Shown one piece after another: positions 1 through 11,084 of a stretch of 64,000 nucleotides of DNA (within the stretch, counting starts at the first letter, position 1; the number at the start of each line of letters is the position of its first letter). Source of the DNA: Coptis chinensis (taxonomy: Eukaryota; Streptophyta; Magnoliopsida; Ranunculales; Ranunculaceae); contig CM027382.1 in the NCBI GenBank assembly GCA_015680905.1, positions 25,331,501 through 25,395,500 on the forward strand, written 5' to 3'. The translations under genes were made by a program, and so were the position numbers. Under the pieces are notes generated by a model. The model was given only the letters and a program-made list of their open reading frames with translations. It searched no databases and was not told where the DNA came from.

Positions 1-298
1 TCAGGCAGAGATACTACCGCACTAGTCAATGATTGTCTAGTGGGAATTATGTCAGATTGTGGTGAGTGCTATCTTAGTACCTTATGCCAGGATACAAAGT
101 GCTACCAAGGGTCACTTCAGATATGAGTGCAGAAAACTGAAGAGGGATGAGAAGAATAACTGTGTATATGAAGACATGGTAAAGGGGAACAAAAACTCAG
201 GCAGAGATACTACTGCACTAGTCGATGATTGTCTAATAGGAATTGTGTCAGATTGTGGTGATTGCTGTCTTAGTACCTCATGCCAGGATACAGAGTGG
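1..298 (+). repeat. Direct duplication of about 100 bp, offset 196 bp
   Basis: Bases 1-102 are nearly the same as 197-298 (both begin TCAGGCAGAGATACTAC). The first copy sits where the front half of the gag zinc knuckle should be, so only the back half of the knuckle (GHFRYEC) follows it. This looks like a local duplication that destroyed the knuckle. Confidence 0.8.
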
Positions 299-565
299 GT
301 GATAGATATAGGAGCATCCTATCACGTCACACCGCATAGGGGATTTTTCACTATCTACAACTGTGGTGAATATGGTGAAGTGAAGATGGGTAACAGTGGA
401 GTCTCGAAGATTGTAGGAATTGGGGATGTTCATATAGAAACCAATGTCGGAGACACCTTGACACTCAAGGATGTAAGACATGTCCCTGACATTCGACTAA
501 GCTTAATTTCCTCTGGAAAGTTAGATGATTATGGCTTTGTAAACTCGTTTGGTAACGGGGTATAA
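103..565 (+). pseudogene. Copia gag C-terminus and protease remnant
   Basis: The translation shows the second half of a CCHC knuckle (GHFRYECRKLK), then a spacer, then the aspartic protease start WVIDIGASYHVT. The Copia protease motif is normally D-S/T-G-A-S; here the second residue is Ile, an unfavourable change beside the catalytic Asp. The segment LKDVRHVPDIRLSLIS is the conserved end of the Copia protease. The frame stops at 563-565, before the GAG-pre-integrase domain. The front of the knuckle is replaced by the duplicated block at 1-102. It is a decayed part of one gag-pol gene. Confidence 0.8.
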
Positions 566-1500
566 AAACTGAGCAGAGGTTCCATTGTAGCAGCCGAAAG
601 GAAGAAAACTTGCACTCTTTACAAAACACAGGCTAGTTTGTGTAAAGCAGAAGTAAATGCGGCAGAAGAAGAAGCTTCCTCCAAACTATGGCACAAGAGA
701 CTGTGTCATATGGGCGAAAAAGGCATGAAAGTTCTTGCCAAGCAAAAGGCTTTGCCAGACATCAAAAGTACACATTTAAATAAATGTACTCACTGTTTGG
801 TAGGAAAGCAACACAGGGTGTCTTTCCAAAGATTCCCATCTCACAGAAAGGACAATGTCCTTGAGCTAGTGCACACAGATTTATGTGGTCCTATAAAAGT
901 AAAGTCTCATGGGAGAGCTTTATACTTCGTGACCTTCATTGATGATGCGTCAAGAAAGGTATGGGCATATAGTCTGAAGACCAAGGATGAAGTACTTGGC
1001 ATGTTTGAGAAATTCCATAGCATGGTGGAAAGAGAGACAGGGAAGCTTTTGATGTGTATTCGCTCAGATAATGGGGGTAAGTACATTGGGCCATTTGAAG
1101 AGTATTGCTAGAGTCATGAGATTCATCATGAGCAGACCGTTCCCAAAACTCCGTAGCAAAATGGTATAGCCGAGAGGATGAATCGTACCATTATAGAGAG
1201 GATGAGATGCATGTCGTCTCACTCTAAGCTACATAGAAGCTACTGGGTAGAAGCAATGCGCACAACATGTGATCAACCTATCGCCGTCAAAGCTTCTGAA
1301 TAGTAATTATCCAGAGAGAGTATGGTCAGGCAGAGATGTTGATTATGGATACTTGAGGGTATTTGGGTGCAGGGCATTTGTGCATTTCCGAAGGATGAGA
1401 GATCTAAGCTTGATGAGAAAGCCAAGCAATGCATTTTTTTGGGTTATGGTGATGAAAAGTTTGGCTACAAACTCTATAATCTGATTAACAAGAAGGTAAT
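566..1500 (+). pseudogene. Copia GAG-pre-integrase and integrase remnant
   Basis: After the stop at 563-565 the frame reads on through a GAG-pre-integrase domain (LWHKRLCHMGEKGM, then the C-x2-C of CTHCLVGKQ) and the integrase core. The core shows HTDLCGPI with the first catalytic Asp and VTFIDDASRKVW, then SDNGGKYIG with the second Asp. The third acidic residue lies in QNGIAERMNRT, reached only past a stop at 1109-1111 and another near 1155. Further stops follow near 1300. FLGYGDEKFGYKLYN marks the end of the integrase region in another frame. Integrase would insert element cDNA; this copy cannot make it. Confidence 0.8.
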
Positions 1501-1710
1501 CCTAAATCGAGATGTTGTGTTCTTGGAAGACGAAACGATAGCAATTTCGAGGAGAGTGAGAAGCTACAAGCTTTCACTAATGATCTTGTTGATTCAGATC
1601 CAGAAGTTCATACTATGGAACGTGCAGAAGGTATTAAGAATGCAGAGAATCATGGGCTTGAAGCTCATGATGAGAATTATATTGCTCATGATAGAATATA
1701 ACCTATTGAT

Positions 1711-2883
1711 ATGGAATATGCAGATGAAGTGCATGAACCACCACCAGAGCAAGCAGAAGTACATCCTCCTAAGGCACCAGCAGATGGGGCAAGGATGTCA
1801 GACAGAGAGAGACAAGCTTCAACCAGGTATCCACCACATATGTATGTTTTACTATCTGATGGTGGAGAACCTATGTATTATCAAGAGGTTCTTGAAGGTA
1901 CAGACAAAGAGAAGTGGCTGAAGGTCATGCATGATGAGATGTATTCTTTGCATAATAATCACATTTATGAGTTAGTTGAGAAACCGGAAGGAAGAAAAAT
2001 TCTCAAGAATAAGTGGATCTACAAAGTCAAGCATGAGGAGAATAATCTATACCCAAGGCACAAAGCTCGCCTTGTTGTGAAAGGATTTGGTCAAACGAAA
2101 GGTATTGACTTTGGTGAGATTTTCTCTCCTGTAGTGAAGATGACTTCTATCCAGGTGGTATTGGGTATGACCACAAATATGAACCTGGAGATTGAGCAGC
2201 TAGATGTTAAGACAAATTTTCTTCGCAAAGACCTTGAAGAAGATGTCTACATAGACCAGCCATAGGGGTTTGAGGTCAAAGGCAAGGAGCACCTAGTATG
2301 CAAGCTGATAAAGAGCTTGTATGGGTTGAAGCAAGCACCAAGACAGTGGTACATAAAGTTTGATTCCTTTATGGCAAAGCAAGGATACAAGAAGTCTGCT
2401 TCCGATCATTGTGTGTTTGTTTAGAAATTTCCAGACAAGGATTTCATTGTGCTCTTGTTGTATGTGGATGATATGTTGATAGTTGGCCCAAATGTCAACA
2501 AGATATTCAAGCTGAAGAAAGACTTGAGTAAGTCCTTTGAGATGAAGGATTTGGGTCAAGCAAAGCAGATACTTGGAATGCGCATCACTCATGACCAAAA
2601 GAGTGGGAAGTTGTGGCTTTCTCAAGAAAGCTACATTGAGAAGGTGTTGAAGAGATTCAACATGGATCAAGCGAAGCCACTCAGTTGTCCGCTTGGTGGC
2701 CAATTCTGCATGACCAAAGAGATGTGTCTAAAGGGTGAGCATAAGCAGAGTCAGATGGAAAAGATTCTTTATGCATCCGCAGTGGGCAGTTTGATGTATG
2801 CAATGGTGTGTACAAGACCGGATATTGCTTTCACCGTTGGTGTTGTAAGCCGATTTCTGTCAAATTCGGGTAAGGAGCATTAG
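1711..2883 (+). pseudogene. Copia reverse transcriptase remnant
   Basis: The RT domain is readable in one frame: NKWIYKVKHEENN, KARLVVKGFGQTKGIDFGEIFSPVVKM, then LLYVDDMLIVGPN with the YVDD active site near 2457-2475. Stops occur at 2263-2265 (where a Gln codon is expected), near 2422 (FV*KF), and at 2881-2883. LYGLKQAPRQWY, the usual segment before YVDD, is intact. The domain would copy element RNA into DNA in cytoplasmic particles. With three stops it is inactive. Confidence 0.85.
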
Positions 2884-3430
2884 GAAGGTGTTAAGTGGAT
2901 ATTAAGATATCTCAAGGGCAGTTCCAAATCGTGTTTGTGTTTTGGTGGAAGTAAGCCCTTACTTGAAGGCTGAATCGATGCGGACATGGCGGTGATGTTG
3001 ATTCAATGAAGTCCACCTCAGTGATATCCGGGTTACTTTGCGGGGAGAGCGGTTTTTGGCAATCTAAGTTGCAAAAGTGTGTTGCCCTCTCCACTACAGA
3101 AAGTATATTGCAGCCATTGAGTGTTGCAAAGAGATGTTATGGATGAAGAGGTTCTTCGATGAACTAGGGCTAAAGTAGAAACATCTTGTAGTTCTATGTG
3201 ACAGTCAGAGCGCCATCCATTTGAGCAAGAATTCGAGTTTTCATTCAAGATCCAATCACATACATGTGCGTTATCATTGGATTAGAGAAGTGCTCGAAGA
3301 CAAGCATTTGTGTATTGAGAAGATCCATACCGACAAGAACGGGTTGGATACGATGACCAAAGTGTTACCAAAAGGTAAGTTTGATGTTTGCTGTGTTATC
3401 GCCGGAATGGTAGCAGACTCCTCCTGTTGA
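2884..3430 (+). pseudogene. Copia RNase H remnant
   Basis: This continues the RT frame after the stop at 2881 as GVKWILRYLKGSS, then breaks into several frames. The end of the RNase H region is recognisable at 3240-3410 as HIHVRYHWIREVLEDK, then KIHTDKNGLDTMTKVLPKGKFD. These are the conserved last motifs of Copia pol. Several frameshifts separate the pieces. The purine tract and 3' LTR follow about 40 bp downstream. Confidence 0.75.
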
Positions 3431-3467
3431 TTTGGAAATTACATGGAGGTATCCCCCCTCATTGTTC

Positions 3468-3480
3468 GGGAGGGGGAGAG
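3468..3480 (+). other. Polypurine tract of Copia
   Basis: The purine run GGGAGGGGGAGAG lies directly before the LTR start TGTTGGAG, the normal plus-strand priming site. Confidence 0.75.
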
Positions 3481-4154
3481 TGTTGGAGTTATCCCTTACA
3501 TGAGGATGAAAAGAAGTTTAGTCTGCGTGATGATTTTGGCGCCGATCGCGTCTTTCGGATTTTGGTCTTGCTTTCGAAGACGCCAAGACGCGCCCCATGT
3601 CGTGGACAACTTACAGTGTTTTTTAGGCGCGCGACTTTCGACATTGGCTTTTACCGAAGCGGCGCATGCATGCCTATTTTCGTTAGAATTTCTATTTTTG
3701 CAAAACCGCGAGTTTGCAATATGAGGTTTTGGGTTTTTGGCAAAACCTAAGACAGAACCAACACGAACTAAGACAACACAAGATAGAGAAAACCCAATCT
3801 TGAAAGCAATCAAGATTGAGAGATAACATTTACAGATAGACAAACCTGTAAAGAGAGAGGAGTGATCTAGTAAGACGAGAGACTGAAATAAGTGATTGTA
3901 ATTTTCCTTCCCACTTTATAAAAGGATTAGCTTTTGTATAAGTAGGCACCATTGGCCGAACTACGGCATATCTTTGTGTTGTGGTATGCGTTTTACTTCT
4001 TTACATTATTATCTGTTATTAATAGTTGTTTAGAGAGTTGAGCATGTTAGCTAGTCTGTACTTAATATTTAGAATTTATCTAGAGTAGAAGTGAGTTCAA
4101 ATACAAATTATTTGTGTAGTGGAGATCGATTGGTATTGGTGTTAAACCCCAACA
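3481..4154 (+). repeat. 3' LTR of Copia (674 bp)
   Basis: It begins TGTTGGAGTTATCC after the polypurine tract and ends CCCCAACA, giving inverted ends TGTTGG/CCAACA. It contains a TATA-like box at 3917-3925. The following base is already in a reductase-like reading frame. The 5' LTR is outside the window. Confidence 0.85.
3917..3925 (+). promoter_or_regulatory. TATA box inside Copia LTR
   Basis: TATAAAAGG in the middle of the LTR, in the sense orientation. It is the likely U3/R boundary signal of the element. Reading through, it could drive transcription into the pseudogene at 4156. Confidence 0.5.
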
Positions 4155-4155
4155 A

Positions 4156-5029
4156 TTCTTCCCTTCGAAATATGGTAATAATGTAGATCTTGGCCATGGC
4201 GTTGAGCCAGCAAAGAGTCTTTTTGTAAACAAGGTTAAAATCTGCCGACTTGTTGAGGCCGAAGGGATTCCCTTCACCTTTGTCGTCTCAAATTTGGGTT
4301 CAAACTGGTTTCTCCCCTCATTGGTCCAGGTTGGAGCTACAACTCCTCCTAGAGACAAAGTCGTCATCGTAGGGGTGGAAACTCAAAAGGTACCTTTTCA
4401 CTATCTATTTCAGCAGACATCATGCATTAGGTACATGTCCAGTTTACTAATCACATGTAGATGTTTACATCCTCTCTGTTACCAGGCCAGCGATTTTTAA
4501 CAAGGAAAATGAACATTGGGACCTACACAATTAAAGCAGTTGATGATCCAAGAACCTTGAACAAGATTCTCTACATCAAACCACCAGGCAACATCATTTC
4601 CTTCAATGAACTTGTCTCCAATTGTCTTGAGCTAGCTGCCCCTGCTTGTCTCCCTGTGGGAGAAGAACATCGGAAAAACACTTGACAAGATTTACCTTTC
4701 TGAGGAGCAAGTGATGAAAGTTATCCAAGGTAAGTCGAAGATAATATAATTCTATTTGCTACTAAATTGCAACTTGAGATCTAAGGACAATTTTCTCCAC
4801 TCAAATCTTTTTCCATACGCTGAATTGCTAACTAAGCTCTCCCCCATCATCCATTTTGGTTCAACAAATATATTCTTCGTTTTGTGCCCCTTTTTGGTCA
4901 ATCAGTCACTCAGCTTTTATATAGGGGACAAACTTCGAAATTGAACCTTCAATTGGAGTGGAAGGTTCTGGGATTTATCCTTAAGTGAAATATGCGAGTG
5001 GTCATGAATTTCTTAATCAGTTTGACTGA
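4156..5029 (+). pseudogene. Phenylcoumaran benzylic ether reductase / isoflavone reductase-like pseudogene, 5' part missing
   Basis: The translation starts just after the Copia LTR with FFPSKYGNNVD, then VEPAKSLFVNKVKI and EAEGIPFTFVVSNLG, wording typical of PCBER/isoflavone reductase NADPH-dependent reductases of lignan metabolism. This exon ends at 4389 with a GT donor. The next exon (4486-4729) reads IGTYTIKAVDDPRTLNKILYI and, in another frame, LWEKNIGKTLDKIYLSEEQ. It has a frameshift near 4513 and about 34 extra bases near 4620-4655. The last exon, ending at the TGA 5027-5029, reads ISHSAFI, stop, GTNFEIEPSIGVEGSGIYP, stop, VKYASGHEFLNQFD. Exon order and introns are kept, so this is a decayed genomic copy rather than a processed one. 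The first roughly 100 residues, including the NADPH motif, are missing from the window; they may lie left of the Copia. Confidence 0.85.
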
Positions 5030-6069
5030 TATGCAAATTCTACATTTCATGTTGTCTTGTTAAGGCCTATTTGAATATGATATCAATAGAGACCGCCGTT
5101 ATATTGGCGTCTGTGGAAGAGTTACTATATCTATATTGTTGTTCTACCTGGTTCATTTTGATATAATATAATCATTTTAAGATTTTGGATTTAATTTCTT
5201 TATAAGTTCGAATTGATGTGAAGGGTCAATTCTATAAATATATTAAAGTCTTAGAGGTTCGGTAGAATGATTGGACATCAACATTTTTATCTGGTAGGGT
5301 CAATAAAAAACCAGTGTCTCTGATTCCATGTTAAATTGTCAATTTCTCCAATTATGTTAAGGGTCAATTCTATTAATTAATCAAGTGAGCGGAGCGAACG
5401 TTCTGGGCCGAGGGGAGTTATGTGGCCAAAATGTCATTTGGTTGGTTTCTGTCTGTCTGTCATTATTTTTCTTCTCTTCGTCTCCCTCTCTCTCTCCACT
5501 CTCCACGCCCTCCTCCCTCTCCCTCTCCAATTCTCCATCTCCAACCCTTCGTCTCCAGTTCTCCAATTCTCTGCTCACACCCCCACTGCTAAGCAGTATA
5601 CTAGCATATTAGAAGCTCATATATGTCAACAAATTTGATAATGGGTGCAGATTCATAGAAATGAGCAATATCATGTATTCCAATTACTTCTAAAGTACAT
5701 ATTATACTATGCATATGAGAAGTCAAAGATGGAAACGTGTGATGTCCTATAACTTTATATAATCTTTTTATGCAATTTATAAGTATTTAATTTGATGAAG
5801 TCAAAGATGCAGATGTTTGATGTCATGTAACTTATGAAGTGCATATTATACAGATGAGAAGCATATGTTCCCAACAGCTAGTACAATGCATCCTAGGTCC
5901 AAAGGAAGCATATACGATGAATTGTTGGTGGCTATCATATAGTTGAAATTTATTGATTATTCCTCATTGCCAAGTGAAAAAGAAGAACAATGACATGAAT
6001 GAAGAAAAGATTAACTAATGGTAAAGTTGCTTGAGATTGGTCAAATTCCAGGTGCCTAAGAGAACATGG
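5030..6069 (+). other. Non-coding flank with pyrimidine-rich tract
   Basis: No gene is seen. A CT-rich run (about 5456-5580) gives open but low-complexity frames on both strands. A loose direct duplication, AAGTCAAAGATG with flanking CATATTATAC, occurs around 5690-5760 and 5790-5870. Confidence 0.5.
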
Positions 6070-6083
6070 AGATTGAAGAACAA
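6070..6083 (+). repeat. Left target-site duplication of LINE (14 bp)
   Basis: AGATTGAAGAACAA here is repeated exactly at 13274-13287, just after a poly(A) run. This is the signature of target-primed reverse transcription. Confidence 0.75.
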
Positions 6084-6297
6084 GAATGATCAGTACTTAC
6101 CAAAACAAATTTGTGTATTTATAAGGCTGTAGCTCAAGAGAAAACTCTGACCCCCCGCCAGAGAAAGGGATTTCTGAGCGGTACAATGCCTAGGTACTGT
6201 CCTTGGGATTTTTAGGAGACATTGAAGATTGTGCTAACAAGGGACCAAATCAAACAACCTCAAATCAGAAGGTTGCAGAGATGGTGGTTGATGGTGG

Positions 6298-6705
6298 TTG
6301 CTGAGAAAGTGGGAACTCCAAAACCCACATGCAGAGAAAGCAAAAAGTAGAATGAGCCAATTTGTGGACGTCACATCCCTTCCCATTCCTGGTAAAAGAG
6401 GTGAAACACCCTCCATTAGGCTTCCTTCTAAAACCGTGCAGAAGGGTTTAAAAGCTTGCAAACATGCGCTCGTCGCTCGCTTGGATATGCAGAAGGTTAA
6501 ACTAGAGGCCATTCAGGAAGAAGGAAACTCCAATTGGGGATTGAGTGGGCCAGTAAAAATTTCGCCTTTAGGTAAGGGATATATTATTCTTCGATTCTCC
6601 AATGGAGACGATGTCAAGAAAGTATAGGAGATAGAAAAGCAAGTAGAGAAAACTCAAAACCAAGATATAGGTAATGTTGTGCAAGGTATTATTGAGAGTG
6701 GGGAC
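6298..6705 (+). pseudogene. LINE ORF1-like protein, DUF4283-type N-terminal domain
   Basis: The frame opens at 6298 and reads through WGLSGPVKISPLGKGYIILRF with GDDVKKV, the core of the DUF4283 domain found in plant LINE ORF1 and related gag-like proteins. In that family the domain is followed by a zinc knuckle and bound to element RNA. The frame stops at 6625-6627, and the nested Copia begins 80 bp later. The remaining part after the Copia (12628-13000) has stops and frameshifts. The true start may be upstream of 6298. Confidence 0.65.
6701..6705. repeat. Target duplication GGGAC, left
   Basis: GGGAC directly left of the LTR; the same five bases lie directly right of the other LTR (12623-12627). 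Confidence 0.9.
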
Positions 6706-7389
6706 TGTATGAATCTAGTATCGAAAAACAGTAATAAGAAAGGAAGTAAAACTTATCACTGAGGATTGTGCTCGGCACAATTTCCTTAAGACTAAAAAAC
6801 GCCCGGTATGGTTCTTTGCAAAGCCTCAATCGCGTCTCGGGATACAACAGTGGATGGATGGCGTGTCACCCGACCAATGACCGACTCTACAGAACTCTCA
6901 AAGATACTCGGACAAGTTAGTTTTTAATAAGAGGAAAATAATGTTGTGTTTTCGTGTTTTCTAAAACAGGAGAGACCTTAGTTTTATAGATCTGAAAAAA
7001 CGCAACTTCAGGCTATTGCCTTTATGGTTTGACTCGAATCAAGGAAAGATTTTGTAATTCACGGTTTAGGTTTTGGAAAGAAGACCAAAACAAGCCCCAA
7101 GACTTCGCCCCCCCACAAGCGGCGTGTGTGGGCACCGCCAAGACTAAGGTTTTTCGGAGCTCCCACCTCCCGAGAGCCCCCAAACCAAGGAGGCCTTGTG
7201 TGGCTGTAGAAGCACCTCCTTATATCTCTCTACACTATCCCTCCATAAGGACACAACCAATATAAACTTAAGAGTCTTAAGTTTAGTAACCAATAATGGG
7301 ACTAAAGCCCCCCATTAGAGTGTGAAGTAGTAGATAAAAGGTCATGGGTTCAAACCCATGAGGACACAAATTCATTCACATTTCCAACA
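6706..7389 (-). repeat. 3' LTR of nested Copia (left copy)
   Basis: It matches 11995-12622 over its length, beginning TGTATGAATCTAGTATCG on the plus strand and ending CATTTCCAACA. A TATA-like box, TATAAGGAGGT, is seen on the minus strand at 7214-7224. Confidence 0.92.
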
Positions 7390-8010
7390 ATCCCCACATG
7401 AATGGAATTATTAAGAAACGTAAGAAAGGAAAAACAAAACAAGAATGTCCGGAGTATGAAGAAGTTATGAATGGGTCGGAAGTGTGTCATCACGACTTGA
7501 ACCTTCGCTTGGTGTTTTGTCTGTCGGGATTACTAGTTGACCCGGTGACCTTAGTCTTGAACTGTTCAACCTATATGTAAGCCAAGTCAACAGGTAACAC
7601 ACATAACTTCAAAAACATCATAGAGTTCCCTCGGTTGTGCTCATTATAGCCATGAGCTTCCTGGTTTCATGAGTGCTCTAGAGAACAAGCCTATAAGTTC
7701 TCATAGGAAGGCTTCTACTTCCTCACTCATATAGGTGCCTCTATCGAGAGTGTAATTGTATCATTACACTTATTTGGAAAAACCAGCTATAGAAAGCATT
7801 AAGAGTATTCACTCATCCTTTAAAAGATACGTAAGGTACTACTACATCATAGGGATGGGTACGAGAGTTTTCACTCTAGGTGTAGTACCCCCATGAAAAT
7901 CAATTGAGATAACTTGTTTCCCCATTGAACCTTGATCCCGGGATCTCCATTCCACGAAGGTTGGGTGTCGGTTATCGGTGATTTAATTAAATAGGCAATT
8001 AGTCTTTAAT
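7390..8010 (-). other. Copia 3' untranslated region
   Basis: Lies between the pol end and the 3' LTR of the minus-strand Copia. No domain is recognised. On the minus strand a G-rich stretch (GTGGGGATTG) just before the LTR may be the degraded polypurine tract. Confidence 0.5.
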
Positions 8011-9559
8011 AGACTTTAGCCCCATCCCCTCGATGTACTAAAACCCGCTCTCTCTAGCGGGCCTTTAGTTAAAGGATCGCCTAAATTTTCTTTTGACCTC
8101 ACAAAGTCAATAGCTATGATCCCATCTCTTAACAACTGTCGCGACAGTGTTATGTCTACTTAATTTAATATGTCGAGATTTCCCATTATAGGAAGTATTT
8201 TTGGCCCTCAAGATAGCGGCTTGGCTATCCGCAGTGAATAGAGGCAGTGGAGCGAGGTTTAGGCCAAAGCGGGATATCCATCAAAAATTCTTGATCCACT
8301 CTGCTTCCTCACTAGCTTTGTCTAAAGCTATAAACTCAGATTCCATAGTGGAGCGGGCAATGCAAGTTTGCTTAGATGATTTCCAAGACATTTGCACCCC
8401 CGCCATAGTGAACACATAACCACTAGTGGATTTAGATTCCCGAGAATCAGCAATCCAATTGGCATCACTGTACCCTCAAGCACAATTTGGATATCGCCAT
8501 AATGAACACCATAATTTGAAGTATATTTCAAATATCTCAATACCCGATAAGAGCATCCCAATGCTCATTCTTTGGGATTTATGGTGTATCTACTAAGTTT
8601 GCTTGCTACGGCAGTAAGCTATGTCGGGTCTAGTGCAGTTCATAAGATACATGAGACTGCCTATAACCCTAGAAAACTCTAAAGGAGATACACCTAATCC
8701 AGTATTTTTTGTCAAATGTATACTAGGATCATATGGTGTTCTGGCAGGTATACAGTCAAATTGATTAAATCTTTTAAGCATTTTCTCTACATAATGAGAT
8801 TGAGACAAAGTAATTCCATCAGAATTATACACTATCTTAATGCCAAGAATGACATCGGCGATACCCAAATCTTTCATGTCAAAATGCTTACTCAAAAAAG
8901 ATTTAGTCTTATTGACGGTCTCTAAACTGGTTCCAATGATCAACATGTCATCCACATATAAACAGATAATTACACCGGATTGTTCCTCAAATTTGCAATA
9001 AATGCATTTATCCGCCTCATTAATATTAAAACCATTAGAGATTAGCACACTATCAAATTTTTCTCATGCCCTTTGTTAGGAGCTTGTTTGAGATCGTAAA
9101 GAGATTTCTTTAGCCTACAAACTTTTCTCTCAAGGCCTTCTAAGACAAACCCTTACGGGCTGATCCATATATATCTCCTCTTGTAATTCCCCATTTAGAA
9201 ATGCCGTTTTAACGTCCATTTGGTGAATTACTTAGATTACGAAAGTAGAAGCAAAGGCTATTAACATTTCGATAGATGTAATCCTTGTCACAGGGAGAGT
9301 AAGTATCAAAGAAATCAAACCCTTCTCTCTGTTTATAGCCTTTTGCTACTAATCTCGCTTTATATTTATCAATAGATCCATCGCCCTTTAAGTTTCTTTC
9401 TAAATAACCATTTATTCCTAATAGTTTTACAACTGGGGGCAACTCAACCAGCTCCCAAGTGTTATTGGTTATAATGGACTCATATTCACTTAGAATGGCC
9501 TCCTCCAAAAATGGCATCGAGAAGATGACATTGCCTCTAAATAGGTCTCGGAGGATCAT
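8010..9559 (-). pseudogene. Copia reverse transcriptase and RNase H remnant
   Basis: From right to left: RT start ([10 protein letters not shown], then [25 protein letters not shown], 9559-9300), RT palm with ICLYVDDMLIIGTS (8593-9048) and GSLMYLMNCTRPDIAY, then RNase H around 8200-8450 in broken frames ([19 protein letters not shown], then [12 protein letters not shown]). The normal LADDMI-type active site reads YVDD here, so the catalytic Asp pair is kept. Frameshifts near 9050-9200 and 8560-8600 and stops separate the pieces. The tail motif DPLTKG is recognisable near 8070. Inactive. Confidence 0.85.
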
Positions 9560-9562
9560 CCT

Positions 9563-10560
9563 CTACCAAGAAAGTAAGGAAATCAGGTCCAAAAGAGGTG
9601 TTAGTCCTAGGTCTTGCTCCTCCTCCGAGTTCAATTTCATCTTCAGCCAGGAAGAATCTTCTCGAACTCTAGGAGCAAGTGTAGAAGAACTCGAGTCCCT
9701 CCCCGATCTCTCAATAAATGGGAATTTATCCTCAAAAGACAAAGCATCCCTAGACTCAATAATGGTATTATCATCAACAAATCTATTTTTAGATTTGAAA
9801 ACTAAAACCTGTAGGGCTTTGCTATTATTACATGCATAATAAAAACACACACAATCTGAGTTTAGGGCCAAGTTTAGTCCTCTTGGGTGTTGGTATAGAT
9901 ACCTTAGCCAAACACCCCCACACTTTAAAGAATCTATAAGTCGGTGTCCTATTTTTCCACATCTCATATGGAGTTTTATCGTGTCTTTAAAAGGTATCTT
10001 ATTGAGGAATATAAGGGTCGTTAGCAAAGCCTCCCCATAGGTTCATAGAAGCCCTGTGAGCTATTGATCATTGAATTGATCATATCTTTGAGAGTCCTAT
10101 TTTTCCTCCTCTCTGCTATCCCATTGGATGGGGGAGCATAAGGGGGTAGTGGTCTCATGTACAATACCATTATTTTCACAAAATTTATTGAAAGGACGGA
10201 ATATTCACCTCCTCTATCAGACCTAACTATTTTTATTTTCTTGTCTAACTGGTTCTCAACTTCAGTTTTAAAGGAAATAAATTTAGCTAAGCTATCATCC
10301 TTACTCTTAAGAAGATAAATATGACAGAAACGTGAAGCATCATCAATGAATGTAACAAAATATTTATTACCTCCTCTAGTCATGTAACCTTTAAGATCAC
10401 ATAAGTCAGTGTGAATCAATGCCAACAACTCAGTGTTTCTTTCTACCTTTTTGAAAGGTTTCCTAGCATATTTAGATTCTACACATACTTCACATCTCTT
10501 ATTTTCAGAAATAGTATTCTTGGATATGTTACCTAGATGCATCGGTTTTTAATTGAAACA
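9563..10560 (-). pseudogene. Copia integrase remnant
   Basis: The best piece is 10021-10542: a C-x2-C of the pre-integrase zinc site (CEVCVESKYARKPF), HTDLCDLKGYM with the first catalytic Asp, VTFIDDASRFCHIYLL, RSDRGGEYS with the second Asp, and NGIAERRKNRTLKDMINSM with the catalytic Glu. The DDE triad is readable. The frame breaks near 10020 and the C-terminal part continues in 9563-10027, including FKSKNRFVDD. Confidence 0.85.
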
Positions 10561-10849
10561 TTATTAACGTGTCCAAGTCTACTATGCCACGAGATCAAAT
10601 ATTTCAACCATATAAGAAGAAGTAGATGCTTTATTAAATTCAAAATCAGTTACATTGAGCTTAAACAAGCCTTCATCTAAATAACCTTTACCCCAAAGGT
10701 TCCCCTTTAGTCGGAACAAATTTGTCCGACTCAAAGACAAGTTTGAACCCCTTCTTACTTAAAAGGGAACCGAAACCAGATTTTTCCTAATATCGGGGAA
10801 CATAAAGAACATCCTTCAAATTAAGAACATTTCAGTGAACTTCAAATTA

Positions 10850-11000
10850 ACAGTCCTTTTTCCTTTAACTCTGAAGCGGATGAGTTACCCATGAACAGAC
10901 TTTCTCCTTCTCCCGTAGGAGTGAAGGATCTAAATGCACTTTTAGTGCCACCGGATGTGTTTGGTAGCCCCGGTGTCTACCCACCAAATATCATGTTACT
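10850..11000 (-). pseudogene. Copia protease remnant
   Basis: On the minus strand near 10960-10990 the translation reads WWVDTGATKH, the Copia protease active site (D-T-G-A). The rest is frameshifted. Confidence 0.65.
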
Positions 11001-11084
11001 TTCACCAAGTTAACCTCAAGAACCCCAATGAGAAAAGTTACCATCTGAACTACATTTGCTTGTGCCTTGTCTTTCTTCCCATCA

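Larger units (their letters stand above)
1..4154 (+). mobile_element. Ty1/Copia LTR retrotransposon, 5' end outside window
   Basis: Plus-strand Copia element entering from the left edge. The order protease, GAG-pre-integrase, integrase, reverse transcriptase, RNase H is the Copia order. It ends in a purine-rich tract at 3468-3480 and a 674-bp 3' LTR with matching ends TGTTGG and CCAACA. The coding region has several in-frame stops, so the copy is inactive. The RNase H end and the integrase wording resemble the TNT1-94 type of Copia. The 5' LTR is not in the window, so target duplication and LTR divergence cannot be judged. The right border lies inside a reductase-like coding sequence. Confidence 0.9.

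Noticed and set aside
5385-5638. Ser/Leu-rich frames on both strands
   Set aside because: They come from the CT-rich low-complexity tract and have no motif.
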